Below are positions 26,342-33,633 of a DNA stretch of 36,182 nucleotides, piece after piece. Made by a program: the position numbers and the translations under genes. Numbering within the stretch: the first letter of the stretch is position 1; each line of letters opens with the position of its first letter. Below the pieces are notes generated by a model that was not told the origin of the DNA, ran no database searches, and saw nothing but the letters and a program-made list of their open reading frames with translations. The DNA comes from Acidobacteriota bacterium (GTDB lineage Bacteria; Acidobacteriota; Blastocatellia; Pyrinomonadales; Pyrinomonadaceae): the NCBI GenBank assembly GCA_019639215.1, contig JAHBSH010000016.1, positions 1 through 36,182 of the forward strand. Direction: 5' to 3'.

Positions 26342-28576
26342 TTATCTCTGCGTTCTCTGTGTCCTCCGTGGTGAATTTCCTTCCACTATACGCACAGTCA
26401 ATATCTTATCGCCGCGAACGATATTATCTACGACCTTCATATCGTTTTCGTTCACTTTACCAAAGACGGTGTAGCCGCCGTCCAGATGCGGCTGCGGCGA
26501 ATGCGTGACGAACCATTGCGAACCGCCGGTATGTTTTCCGCTCAGTGCCATGCCGACAACGCCGCGTTCATAGGCCAGCATATTCACCTCACAGCGAATG
26601 GACCAGCCCGGCCCGCCGCTGCCATTTCCGAGCGGATCGCCGTCCTGCATCACAAAATTGGGCACTACGCGGTGCACGTCCAGTCCGTCAAAATATTTCG
26701 CGTTCGCAAGCTTGATAAAATTATCCACGGTCAGCGGAGCGTCCTCAGCCATCAGGTCTATCGTAAACCTGCCTTTTTGTGTGGTAAACACGGCCTTGGC
26801 AGAACCGTTCTTTCTCGCTGCCGCACGGCGGTAATCAGCATTGGTATTCAAGACCTGCCCGAGCTTTGTCCCATATGCCGGGTTCAGCGGCAGCACCTTG
26901 TCGCCGCGTTTTTTCCTTGCGTCCTCCAGCGACGCCTCTATTCCCGGAAAGTCTTTCTGGAGATCTTTTTTTGACAGCAGTTCAAAAGCAAGTTTTCTGA
27001 CAAGAAAATCCGGAGAAGTTAACGCGACCATCAGGCTTCCGACCGATGCCTTTGCATCCAATTTATTCAATGCGCTCAGCGTGGCAAGCTGTGCGTCGTT
27101 ATCGCGTTTGTCCGTGACCAGCGCGCGGGTGAACGCAGACCTTAGGGCATCCGTATTTTCTTTTGAAGCAGGCTGCTGGCCCAAAAGGTTCGCAGCAGTT
27201 GTTCGTATAAACACATCCTTGTTTGACAGCGCCCTGCGCAATATCACATCAAGGTCTGCTGTCTTAAATCTTGCATAGGCACGCAAAATATCCGGCCCGG
27301 CAAATATTCGCTTACCTTCCTCGCTCGGATCGGCATCAGCATAGGCTTCTGCAAGCGGTCTTAAAACCTGCGGAGCCTCGGCCTTCATCTGTTTGCCTTC
27401 GTCGTTTGTCGGTTCTACTGAGGCAAATTCCCCGATAAGCTGCGCCATTGTGCTGTATTGGCGCCAGTCTTCTAATCCGCCGTCCATCTTATCGCCTCGG
27501 CCCGGAGCTATCCGCAACCGGGCAATATAGATCTCAGGCGAAAGGGCGTTATCCAGTTCACCAAAACCGCGAAGATATGCGACCGCTCCTTCATCAAAAG
27601 TGTTTGGCAGCAATTGCCCAAGCACTACAGCGATCTCAAGCAGTTCACTTTGTTCTTTTGGAAAAAGGCTAGGCTTTTTATCTTTCTTGTACCTTTCCAG
27701 TAATGCATTGCCGTGTTTTAGCAGCGGCTCGGCGGCTTTTTTGTCCTTTAGCTGTGCCAAAGAGCGGATCGCCGAAACGCGAACGCGGCTGTCGTCGTCA
27801 CCTATAGCTGCTTCGATCAGAATATTAAAAGCATCTTTGTCATCGGCCGCCCCCAAAGCTCTCGCAGCATTTGCCCGCGCGACCGCATCGTCATCAGCAA
27901 GCAAGATGGTTCTCAGAGCAGTGTTCGCATTTTTTGCTCGCATGCGTGACAGAACATTTGCGGCATCAGCCCGGACGCGTGCATCCATGTTCGTCAAAAA
28001 CTTTGCCGCAACGCCGTCCGTTCCCTCAGGCCTTACACGCAGAGCCGCCGTCAGGCCCTGAATGATAACGTCCTTGCTCTGCCCGCTTGTTTTCTTTGCC
28101 TCGGCATCCAGAGTATCGAGTATCGCATCGCCCAGTCTTACGATACGCGGGTCTTTTTCAGAACCGGCAGGCCCGGCATTCGCGGCAGCTATCTTTCCCG
28201 CCGCTTCCAGCAAACGTGCTCGAAGCTCAGGTGATGCTTTTGTGTCCTGCAAAGCCCTTTCCACGAACGTTATCGCCATTTCGCTCTCTATCTCACCGAG
28301 GGCAAAAGCGGCGAATGGTTTAACAGCGGCGTTGCCGTTTTCCAAAATCGCCGCGACACCATCTACGGCTCTTGCATCACCGATACGCCCCGCAGCAAGC
28401 AAAGCACGTTTCTGCACCGCGATATTCTTGCTGATAATGAATGGCTTCAACGCATCAAGATCAAGCGAATCCTCTGCTTTGAGGATCGCGATATGCGTTG
28501 CGACGGGAACCTGTGCAATGGCTGAAAACGAAAATATCAGAATAATAAGAGCAGCGATCTTGAGGGTGTTTTTCAT
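26342..28576 (-). CDS. Secreted HEAT-repeat protein with C-terminal cyclophilin peptidyl-prolyl isomerase
   Basis: 744 residues. A signal peptide (MKNTLKIAALIILIFSFSAI, then AQVP) directs export. Residues about 30-560 are HEAT-like repeats with the usual D-R-A/N-A pattern (AVARANAARALGAADDKDAF, SRVRVSAIRSLAQLKDKKA). Residues about 585-730 are a cyclophilin domain: HRVVPNFVMQDGD holds the catalytic Arg and the F/M/Q pocket, and GGSQWFVTH and LDGGYTVFGKV follow. The position of human His126 is Tyr, as in many bacterial forms. It would speed proline isomerisation of exported proteins, with the HEAT solenoid for binding. The last ten codons (PRRTQRTQR) come from a dispersed DNA repeat. The start overlaps the stop of the upstream gene by four bases. 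Confidence 0.9.
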   Translation of the reverse strand: MKNTLKIAALIILIFSFSAIAQVPVATHIAILKAEDSLDLDALKPFIISKNIAVQKRALLAAGRIGDARAVDGVAAILENGNAAVKPFAAFALGEIESEMAITFVERALQDTKASPELRARLLEAAGKIAAANAGPAGSEKDPRIVRLGDAILDTLDAEAKKTSGQSKDVIIQGLTAALRVRPEGTDGVAAKFLTNMDARVRADAANVLSRMRAKNANTALRTILLADDDAVARANAARALGAADDKDAFNILIEAAIGDDDSRVRVSAIRSLAQLKDKKAAEPLLKHGNALLERYKKDKKPSLFPKEQSELLEIAVVLGQLLPNTFDEGAVAYLRGFGELDNALSPEIYIARLRIAPGRGDKMDGGLEDWRQYSTMAQLIGEFASVEPTNDEGKQMKAEAPQVLRPLAEAYADADPSEEGKRIFAGPDILRAYARFKTADLDVILRRALSNKDVFIRTTAANLLGQQPASKENTDALRSAFTRALVTDKRDNDAQLATLSALNKLDAKASVGSLMVALTSPDFLVRKLAFELLSKKDLQKDFPGIEASLEDARKKRGDKVLPLNPAYGTKLGQVLNTNADYRRAAARKNGSAKAVFTTQKGRFTIDLMAEDAPLTVDNFIKLANAKYFDGLDVHRVVPNFVMQDGDPLGNGSGGPGWSIRCEVNMLAYERGVVGMALSGKHTGGSQWFVTHSPQPHLDGGYTVFGKVNENDMKVVDNIVRGDKILTVRIVEGNSPRRTQRTQR
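26346..26375. repeat. Dispersed intergenic repeat overlapping the end of a gene
   Basis: The segment reads CTCTGCGTTCTCTGTGTCCT then CCGTGGTGAA on the plus strand. This CTCTG-rich sequence is of a kind I recall as common between genes in many environmental bacterial genomes. Here it encodes the last residues of the HEAT-cyclophilin. The family link is from memory, not a search. Confidence 0.55.
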
Positions 28577-28998
28577 GTCCTGATTATATTATCAGATTCC
28601 TTTTTCAGAAATGCCGTAGATCTGCGTGTTCTCGCCGTTGCCGTGCGGATGTCCAGGACGAGTACGCCGTCCTTGTCGGTTTCGACATTCTGAAATCTTA
28701 TTGTCTGCGGCAGGTCGATGCCAAACTCCTGCATCAGGCGAAAGGCTCTGATGATGCGTCCGCCGTGGCGTCCCTGTTTGCCTACCGCAAAAGCATCGCG
28801 GGCGCGCGGGTCAACGGCCTTTATTCCGATGCGGCTGTTTATTGCGTCAAAGAACAGGTGCACCGCATCAGGGCTTTTTAGGCTCTGGTGCGTTTTTCGG
28901 CTCATGACGATAAAGCCTCGCCGATTCATCGTTACATAATGGCTGGCCCAGCGTCCGGTCACTTCTCCTTTCGGGCATCTTTTCCAATTGTTGCTCAT
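28573..28998 (-). CDS. Uncharacterised conserved protein, 141 residues
   Basis: No signal peptide or membrane helix. It begins MSNNWKRCPKGEVTGRW and has TMNRRGFIVMSRKTHQSL, INSRIGIKAV, GRHGGRIIRAFRLMQEF and a C-terminal strand pair (DGVLVLDIRTA). I recall similar proteins annotated as hypothetical in Acidobacteria, which supports it being real, but no function is known. It overlaps the start of the HEAT-cyclophilin gene by four bases (ATGA), so the two should be co-transcribed. The strand order RGF-IVMS-RIGIK suggests a small beta-rich fold. Confidence 0.72.
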   Translation of the reverse strand: MSNNWKRCPKGEVTGRWASHYVTMNRRGFIVMSRKTHQSLKSPDAVHLFFDAINSRIGIKAVDPRARDAFAVGKQGRHGGRIIRAFRLMQEFGIDLPQTIRFQNVETDKDGVLVLDIRTATARTRRSTAFLKKESDNIIRT

Positions 28999-29410
28999 AC
29001 TTTGTCATCGCCTCTGCGGCATTTCCAAAGTAACAGCACGGCAGGCCTGTCTCCAGACCAAAGCTCAAGCAATGCACGAAACACACAAGATGCAGAGCGA
29101 TCATCCTCACAGCACGAATGACCACGCTTATCGAGCCTTTTATCACAGACGATATCAACCATGTCCTTCGCCATCGCTAGAACATACTCACAACCGTTAT
29201 TTGCCGGCACAGCTTTCGCCAAAACGGTCAGGAAAACACCTCGTTTGGTCAGGAAAAACGTCTGTTTGGTCAGGAAAATATCATTTTGGAACGGTGAAAT
29301 ATCAGTTTGGAACGGTATTTTGACAGGTTAGCAAAACCTGTTGAATCGTCAATTCTTATCGGGTATCATCTCTGCATCTCGCGTCGCCTATTCGGAACAA
29401 TGACCCGAAG
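28999..29410. other. Intergenic region before the transposase element; 21-bp tandem repeats, no gene supported
   Basis: 412 bases without a convincing gene. The left 220 bases have only short open frames with poor composition. The right part has the tandem repeats at 29240-29322, then a weak hairpin ACAGGTT-agcaa-AACCTGT near 29324-29342. Confidence 0.5.
29240..29322 (+). repeat. Imperfect 21-bp tandem repeats, four units
   Basis: Period is exactly 21 bases. Two units share GTTTGGTCAGGAAAA and two share TTTGGAACGGT; a degenerate copy (AACGGTCAGGAAAAC) lies just upstream near 29224. In one frame it reads as seven-residue repeats (LVWSGKT, SVWSGKY, HFGTVKY, QFGTVF) ending in a stop. No ribosome site or good start precedes it, so I treat it as a DNA repeat. 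Confidence 0.75.
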
Positions 29411-29479
29411 CAGACAACGTCTGTGGTATTAAGATAGCCCACATCGCAAGATGTGGGTAACTAGCCAATTTAGACAAAC

Positions 29480-29498
29480 AGTCGTTGAAAACGACTGC
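29480..29498 (+). promoter_or_regulatory. Hairpin just upstream of the transposase start
   Basis: CAGTCGTT-gaa-AACGACTG, eight pairs, ends seven bases before the ATG at 29506. It lies where a ribosome site would be, and none is visible, so it could hold translation low, as hairpins do in IS200-type elements. The regulatory role is inferred. Confidence 0.55.
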
Positions 29499-29505
29499 AT
29501 TATTT

Positions 29506-29952
29506 ATGGCTCATACTTACACAGACCTTCTTTTCCATGTTGTGTTCTCTACTCATGGCCATCTCAGATCACTGACAAAAGAACGACGCGCCGAACTTTT
29601 TGCCTACATGGCTGCTCTCATTAAAGAAAAAGGCGGTCGAACCCTGATAATAAATGGTGTCGAAGATCATGTGCATCTGCTTATCGCCTTGCCGCCAACC
29701 ATTTCGCTTTCAGACATCATGCGTTTCTTAAAAACCAACTCCTCGCGATGGTTTAGCCAACGTTTCAATGTAAAGTTCGCATGGCAAAAAGGTTTCGGAG
29801 CGTTCAGTGTTTCGCGTTCTGCGGCACATCAGGTCGAAAAATATATCCGACATCAAGAGGCTCATCACCAAAAACGTGATTTTCGGCAGGAATTTATTTT
29901 GATGCTGGAAAAAAGCGGTGTCGATTTTCAAGAAGAATTTCTCTGGAAGTAA
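29506..29952 (+). CDS. tnpA: Y1 (HUH) transposase, IS200/IS605 TnpA family (COG1943)
   Basis: 148 residues from the ATG at 29506 (MAHTYTDLLFHVVFST, the normal family start; seven further in-frame codons upstream fall in a hairpin). The HUH motif is DHVHLL near residue 60, and the catalytic Tyr is in VEKYIRHQEAHH near residue 114. FAWQKGFGAFSVSRS and the C-terminal EEFLW are family hallmarks. The enzyme cuts single-stranded DNA at hairpin ends using the Tyr. Length is normal and no frameshift is present, so it is probably active. It may be an IS transposase or a RAYT-like domesticated enzyme that acts on REP palindromes; the abundance of palindromes next to it makes the second worth testing. 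Confidence 0.9.
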   Translation: MAHTYTDLLFHVVFSTHGHLRSLTKERRAELFAYMAALIKEKGGRTLIINGVEDHVHLLIALPPTISLSDIMRFLKTNSSRWFSQRFNVKFAWQKGFGAFSVSRSAAHQVEKYIRHQEAHHQKRDFRQEFILMLEKSGVDFQEEFLWK

Positions 29953-30245
29953 CTCGCCGTTCTTTTGTGAAATGACGCCATATTTGACGGCCATTGCCGT
30001 GTTTATGTCGCCGTCTTTGACGGCTTATGCGTTTGGTTGGACGTTTACCCACATCTTGCGATGTGGGCTATTGATATACGGTCGTCTTCGACGACCCGGC
30101 CAAATGTCTGAGGCAAGTATGTTTTCGTTTGATCAGGCCCGATAGACAGGAATGAAACCTCTCGACCGGGAGCGGTAGCGACCGGGTTCTTTGACTGGAG
30201 CGCAGGCATCCTACCTGCATACGCTTCGCACAAGCGTCCAAGTCG

Positions 30246-30269
30246 GTACCGCTCGCGTCAGCGAGTGGC
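30246..30269 (+). repeat. REP-like hairpin, GTACCGC family, copy 1
   Basis: CCGCTCGC-gtca-GCGAGTGG forms an eight-pair stem with one G-T pair and a four-base loop. Twenty-four bases are identical to copy 2 at 31114-31137. Confidence 0.85.
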
Positions 30270-31113
30270 CAAGATATACGCCAGCTCGTCCCTTGAATAG
30301 CTCGAATTTCTCTTTTTCTTGCGGCTTGCCGCACTTATGGAAGAGTCACTTTTTTCTTGCGGCTTGCCGCTATGTTGTGCGGCGAAACTTGTTTCGCCGG
30401 AAGCCTGCCCAAACACGAGCGGGCTTGCCCGCGATCACCTGAGAATATCTATCCAATGGCCTTCGGCAGAGAGGAATTCTCTTTTTTTTAGTCTGCGGAA
30501 AAGCAAGCTTTTCCGCACAACATTGCGGCAAGCCGCAAATACAATGATTACCTCTACCCATTTATAGCAGCAAATATTGTTTTGGTTTAGCGGCGGTCTC
30601 CGACCGCCTTTGCCCCAGTGACCCCAGTCGCTCCCCGGTCACCCGAATCTGACCGAAGCTCCAGCCTCCTGCCTACCTCGGACCATGCCCGTCTATTTGC
30701 GGAAAAGCTCTGCCTTCCCTACTGATCTTCAGACTACCTCGGGCTATGCTCGTCTATTTGCGGAAAAGCTATGCTTTTCCGGCGCTCCTTTTCTCAATAT
30801 CTTGCGGCTCCGCCGCTTCGCATAATGAGAAAGTTCATCCCTTGTCTAAAAACGGCTTTGCCACCTTGCACTGCGGAAAGGCTGTGCCTTTTCGTAAGAT
30901 CTGAAAAATGAACACTTCCACCCTGCCGGAGGCTCGGCGGCACAGCCGCGTGAATATTTTGGGGACGACGTTCCGGCGAAGCTCAGCTTCGCCGCAGTGC
31001 GATAAGGCAAAGCCTAAAAAAGCAGGAAAGCAAGAGTGTCTAGTCTTCAGATCAGAGCAGTGCGGTAAGGCCGAGCCTCAAAAAACACAGGCGGATGATT
31101 GCCGCTAAGGTCA

Positions 31114-31137
31114 GTACCGCTCGCGTCAGCGAGTGGC
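31114..31137 (+). repeat. REP-like hairpin, GTACCGC family, copy 2
   Basis: Identical over 24 bases to copy 1, same orientation, with unrelated flanks on both sides. Confidence 0.85.
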
Positions 31138-31198
31138 ATGAAGTAGGTAGTTGCAGACCTCAGATGAAACCGGAAGCATTTCAACGCCTAACATCTAA

Positions 31199-31221
31199 CC
31201 ACCTGCTCACGCAGGCGGTAC
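31199..31221 (-). repeat. REP-like hairpin, GTACCGC family, copy 3 (reversed)
   Basis: On the minus strand it begins GTACCGCCTGCGTGAGCAGG and ends TGG. It differs from copies 1 and 2 at five positions; four of them are two pairs of compensating stem changes and the fifth is in the loop. Confidence 0.8.
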
Positions 31222-31253
31222 CGACAAAGCCGTTTCACTTATCCCTCATTTCT

Positions 31254-31281
31254 TGTCACCCGTCACCCGTCACTTGTCACT
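31254..31281. repeat. Tandem 7-bp repeat, unit CGTCACC
   Basis: Four units in a row: TGTCACC, CGTCACC, CGTCACT, TGTCACT. It lies eight bases from the 3' end of the OsmC-family gene. Confidence 0.8.
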
Positions 31282-31288
31282 GTATAAA

Positions 31289-31714
31289 CTATTCGACCTC
31301 GATGATCTCGTATGTCGTGGTGATCTCGGCGGTTGGGCGGACGGTTGCTGCGACCGAGCAGTATTTTTCGTCAGAAAGCTGAATGGCGTCGGCCAATGCC
31401 TTCTCCGAAACGCCGCGTCCATGCACGATATGGTGAACCCGAAAACTAACATATTTGCGCGGATGTTCGTCAGCGCGGACGCCTACGACCTCAACGCGGT
31501 AATCTGTCACATCCTGCCGTTTTTTGTGCAGGATAGAGATAACATCAGCCGCCGTACAGCCCGCTACCGAAACCAGCAGCATCTCCATCGGCGTCGGGGC
31601 GGCTCGTCTATCTCCTTTTGTATCAATGGTTTGTGCGTGTCCGCTGGGCGTTGTCCCGATAAAGAATTCGGCACCGGCATAGGCGACCGTCGCTTTGTAT
31701 TCGTTGTCTGCCAT
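31289..31714 (-). CDS. OsmC-family thiol peroxidase-like protein
   Basis: 141 residues; AGGAG lies 11 bases before the ATG. The OsmC/Ohr fold is shown by TPMEMLLVSVAGCTAADV with Cys53 and by DEKYCSVAATVRP with Cys119, the two conserved redox cysteines. YKATVAYAGAEF is the N-terminal strand pair. OsmC relatives reduce organic hydroperoxides using the cysteine pair and lipoamide or other thiols in the cytoplasm. This shorter YhfA-like form is less studied, so the substrate is open. It is transcribed divergently from the secreted glycine-zipper gene, 167 bases away. Confidence 0.9.
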   Translation of the reverse strand: MADNEYKATVAYAGAEFFIGTTPSGHAQTIDTKGDRRAAPTPMEMLLVSVAGCTAADVISILHKKRQDVTDYRVEVVGVRADEHPRKYVSFRVHHIVHGRGVSEKALADAIQLSDEKYCSVAATVRPTAEITTTYEIIEVE

Positions 31715-31881
31715 TAAAGATCTGCTCCTACTGATAGTCGTTTTAATAGTGATTTTATCACAGTCCGTTACCCTCTTTGCCGGGTCAGAACAGATATGAA
31801 CAACGTTTGGTACGAAATATGCTTCTTAACCTGTGGCAGGAATTGCCGCGTTCCATTATTGTGTTTACTTACGAGGTCATT

Positions 31882-33489
31882 ATGCGACGTTACATCAACC
31901 GTCTTTCTGTTCTTTCGCTTATCGCCCTTTTCCTGTTCGGTTCGGCAGCCACGGCAGATGCTCAGCGGCGCAACGAACGCGAAACGCGCGATACGCTCCG
32001 CAGCCTTAATTCAAAGATCGACGATTTTGCCTATGCGTTAGACGCACGGCTGAGAAGTTCGTCCGTAAATCGCGGTTCGCGCAGCGATGCTGAGAACAGT
32101 ATCGACAGGCTCCGCGAAGCAGTAAAAACATTTGGCGATAACCTTGACCTCAAACGCGAAAATCGAACGGACATCAACGGCATTGTTGCCGCTGCACAGG
32201 ACATTTCGGCTTATCTGGACGCCAATCCGCAAAACCGCCGGATCGGCTCTACTTGGGACGAAGTTCGCAGCCTGATAGACAGGCTTTCCGGTTCATACGG
32301 CGTTACGCCCGATTGGAGCGGCAGAACATCTGCTACGGACGATATACCGTATTCTTCGCCAATTCCGGCTGCGTCTTATCACCGCATGAGCGGCACCTAC
32401 AGCCTCGACAAAAACAAGAGCGAGGACACCGCCGATATCATTGACGGCATTCAGCTTTCGGACGAGAACCGCCGCGACCTCGAAGGCAAGCTCAGCTCAC
32501 CCGAGCAGATCGCTTTGCGGATAAACGGCGACAACGTAACGCTCGCCTCAAACCTGGCAGAACCGATCACCTTTGCCGCAGACGGCAGCGAAAGATCTGA
32601 ACAGGCAAATGGCCGCACGATACGCGTTCGCGCATCGATGAACGGCGACCGCCTGACCGTTTCAAGCCTCGGCGGCGATACAGATTACACCATCATCTTT
32701 GAACAGACCGGTAACGGCGGCATGAAGGTTACGAAACGCATAACAACACCATATCTGACCGAAACAGTCTTTGTTGACAGCGTTTACAACAAGACCGATG
32801 AGGTCGCACGGCTCGGCATTGAGGACATCGACGATACCTACGCCGCCAATGATGACGACGGAAATTGGTCAAGCAACGACCCCAATGACCGCACCACCAG
32901 CAGCAACAACAGCCCAAATCCCACATTGAGCAAACCGCGCATCGGTGAATTTATAATACCCAACGGCGAGATCATCACCGTCGCGCTGAACAACGAGATA
33001 AATACAAAGATCTCGCAAAACAACGACCGCTTCAAAATGACCGTGCAAAGCCCTGATGAATTTCGCGGCGCCGTCATCGAAGGCTATATCTCAGGCGTCG
33101 GCCGCTCAGGCCAGGTCTCAGGCCGCTCGAACGTGACGTTCAACTTTGAACGCATCACCCTAAGAAACGGCCGCGAATACGATTTTTCAGGCTACATACA
33201 TAGCATAAAGGACCAGGCAGGCAAGGAAGTAAAGATCAATCCTGAAGGAACCGTTCAAGGCGACAGTCAAACGAAGGAAACTGCAAAACGCGGAGGCATC
33301 GGCGCCGGTATCGGCGCGGTGATCGGAGCAATAGCGGGCGGCGGAAAAGGTGCTATCCTTGGTGCGATCATCGGTGGCGGTGCAGGAGCCGGATCGGTTA
33401 TTGCTACCGGTCGAGACGACGTTCGCCTGATGCCCGGTTCCACGATAACGATACAATCGTCATCGCCGATTCGTTCATCTAAACAATAA
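31882..33489 (+). CDS. Secreted protein with C-terminal glycine zipper
   Basis: 535 residues from the ATG at 31882, which has GAGG seven bases upstream and a clear signal peptide (RLSVLSLIALFLFGSAATAD, cut near ADAQ). The 35 in-frame codons before it are unlikely to be translated. Residues 28-120 are charged helices. A middle beta-rich domain (SGTYSLDKNKSEDTADII to GIEDIDDTY) is followed by a Ser/Asn/Asp linker. The next domain (IIPNGEIITVALNNEINTKI) resembles the conserved part of other acidobacterial secreted proteins. Residues about 473-505 are a glycine zipper (GIGAGIGAVIGAIAGGGKG), which can insert into or span membranes. It is probably an envelope protein; exact role unknown. Confidence 0.75.
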   Translation: MRRYINRLSVLSLIALFLFGSAATADAQRRNERETRDTLRSLNSKIDDFAYALDARLRSSSVNRGSRSDAENSIDRLREAVKTFGDNLDLKRENRTDINGIVAAAQDISAYLDANPQNRRIGSTWDEVRSLIDRLSGSYGVTPDWSGRTSATDDIPYSSPIPAASYHRMSGTYSLDKNKSEDTADIIDGIQLSDENRRDLEGKLSSPEQIALRINGDNVTLASNLAEPITFAADGSERSEQANGRTIRVRASMNGDRLTVSSLGGDTDYTIIFEQTGNGGMKVTKRITTPYLTETVFVDSVYNKTDEVARLGIEDIDDTYAANDDDGNWSSNDPNDRTTSSNNSPNPTLSKPRIGEFIIPNGEIITVALNNEINTKISQNNDRFKMTVQSPDEFRGAVIEGYISGVGRSGQVSGRSNVTFNFERITLRNGREYDFSGYIHSIKDQAGKEVKINPEGTVQGDSQTKETAKRGGIGAGIGAVIGAIAGGGKGAILGAIIGGGAGAGSVIATGRDDVRLMPGSTITIQSSSPIRSSKQ

Positions 33490-33566
33490 TCCACTATTAA
33501 TAAACGGTTAATGACCCTTTAGTTACCTCTGCCTCCGGCAGAGACTCAGGGCGATGTATTCGTCCG

Positions 33567-33611
33567 GCTTTAGCCATGGAATGCGATCTGCTTCATGGCT
33601 AAAGCTTTTTT
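33567..33611 (+). terminator. Terminator-like inverted repeat after the glycine-zipper gene
   Basis: GCTTTAGCCATG (33567-33578) pairs perfectly with CATGGCTAAAGC (33594-33605) around a 15-base loop and is followed by six T residues (33606-33611). A smaller hairpin (TCTGCC-tcc-GGCAGA) lies just upstream near 33527-33541. Confidence 0.75.
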
Positions 33612-33633
33612 CGCGCTATCATCTAATTTCTTT

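Larger units (their letters stand above)
29411..30096 (+). mobile_element. IS200/IS605-like (or RAYT-type) element with inverted double-hairpin ends
   Basis: The element holds one Y1 transposase gene between two matching ends. Each end has an outer hairpin of variable sequence (CAGAC-aac-GTCTG at 29411-29423 on the left; GGTCGTC-ttc-GACGACC at 30080-30096 on the right). Inside it is a spacer with GTAT and ATAG, then an identical inner hairpin. The inner hairpin CCCACATC-gcaa-GATGTGGG lies at 29438-29457, and its reverse complement at 30048-30067; identity continues over 27 bases (29434-29460 and 30045-30071). Extra hairpins sit just before the start codon (29480-29498) and after the gene (30010-30024). 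No tnpB is present. Confidence 0.82.
30097..31288. repeat. Gene-free block of REP-like palindromes and duplications
   Basis: About 1.2 kb without a supported gene. From left to right: GCAGG-catccta-CCTGC near 30200-30218; GTACCGC-type hairpin at 30246-30269; GCGGCTTGCCGC-type palindromes near 30321 and 30359-30370; GGCGAAAC-tt-GTTTCGCC at 30381-30398; GCGGAAAAGC-aa-GCTTTTCCGC at 30495-30516; a pair of about 47-base direct repeats at 30673-30718 and 30734-30780; hairpins at 30761-30781, about 30875-30893 and 30974-30994; further GTACCGC-type hairpins at 31114-31137 and (reversed) 31199-31221; and 7-bp tandem repeats at 31254-31281. The small open frames here are made of the repeats and look non-coding. 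Confidence 0.8.

Noticed and set aside
28995-29222. Possible 75-residue gene with a four-base overlap with the 141-residue gene
   Set aside because: It needs a TTG start without a ribosome site and has unusual Cys/Arg-rich composition; the overlap is probably chance.
29240-29322. Plasmid-type iterons marking an origin
   Set aside because: No replication protein, DnaA boxes or AT-rich melting region is nearby.
30097-31288. CRISPR-like appearance of repeated palindromes
   Set aside because: Spacing is irregular, units vary, orientations mix and no cas genes are present.
31777-31881. Upstream extension of the glycine-zipper protein by 35 residues
   Set aside because: It would bury the signal peptide, and a good ribosome site stands before the ATG at 31882.
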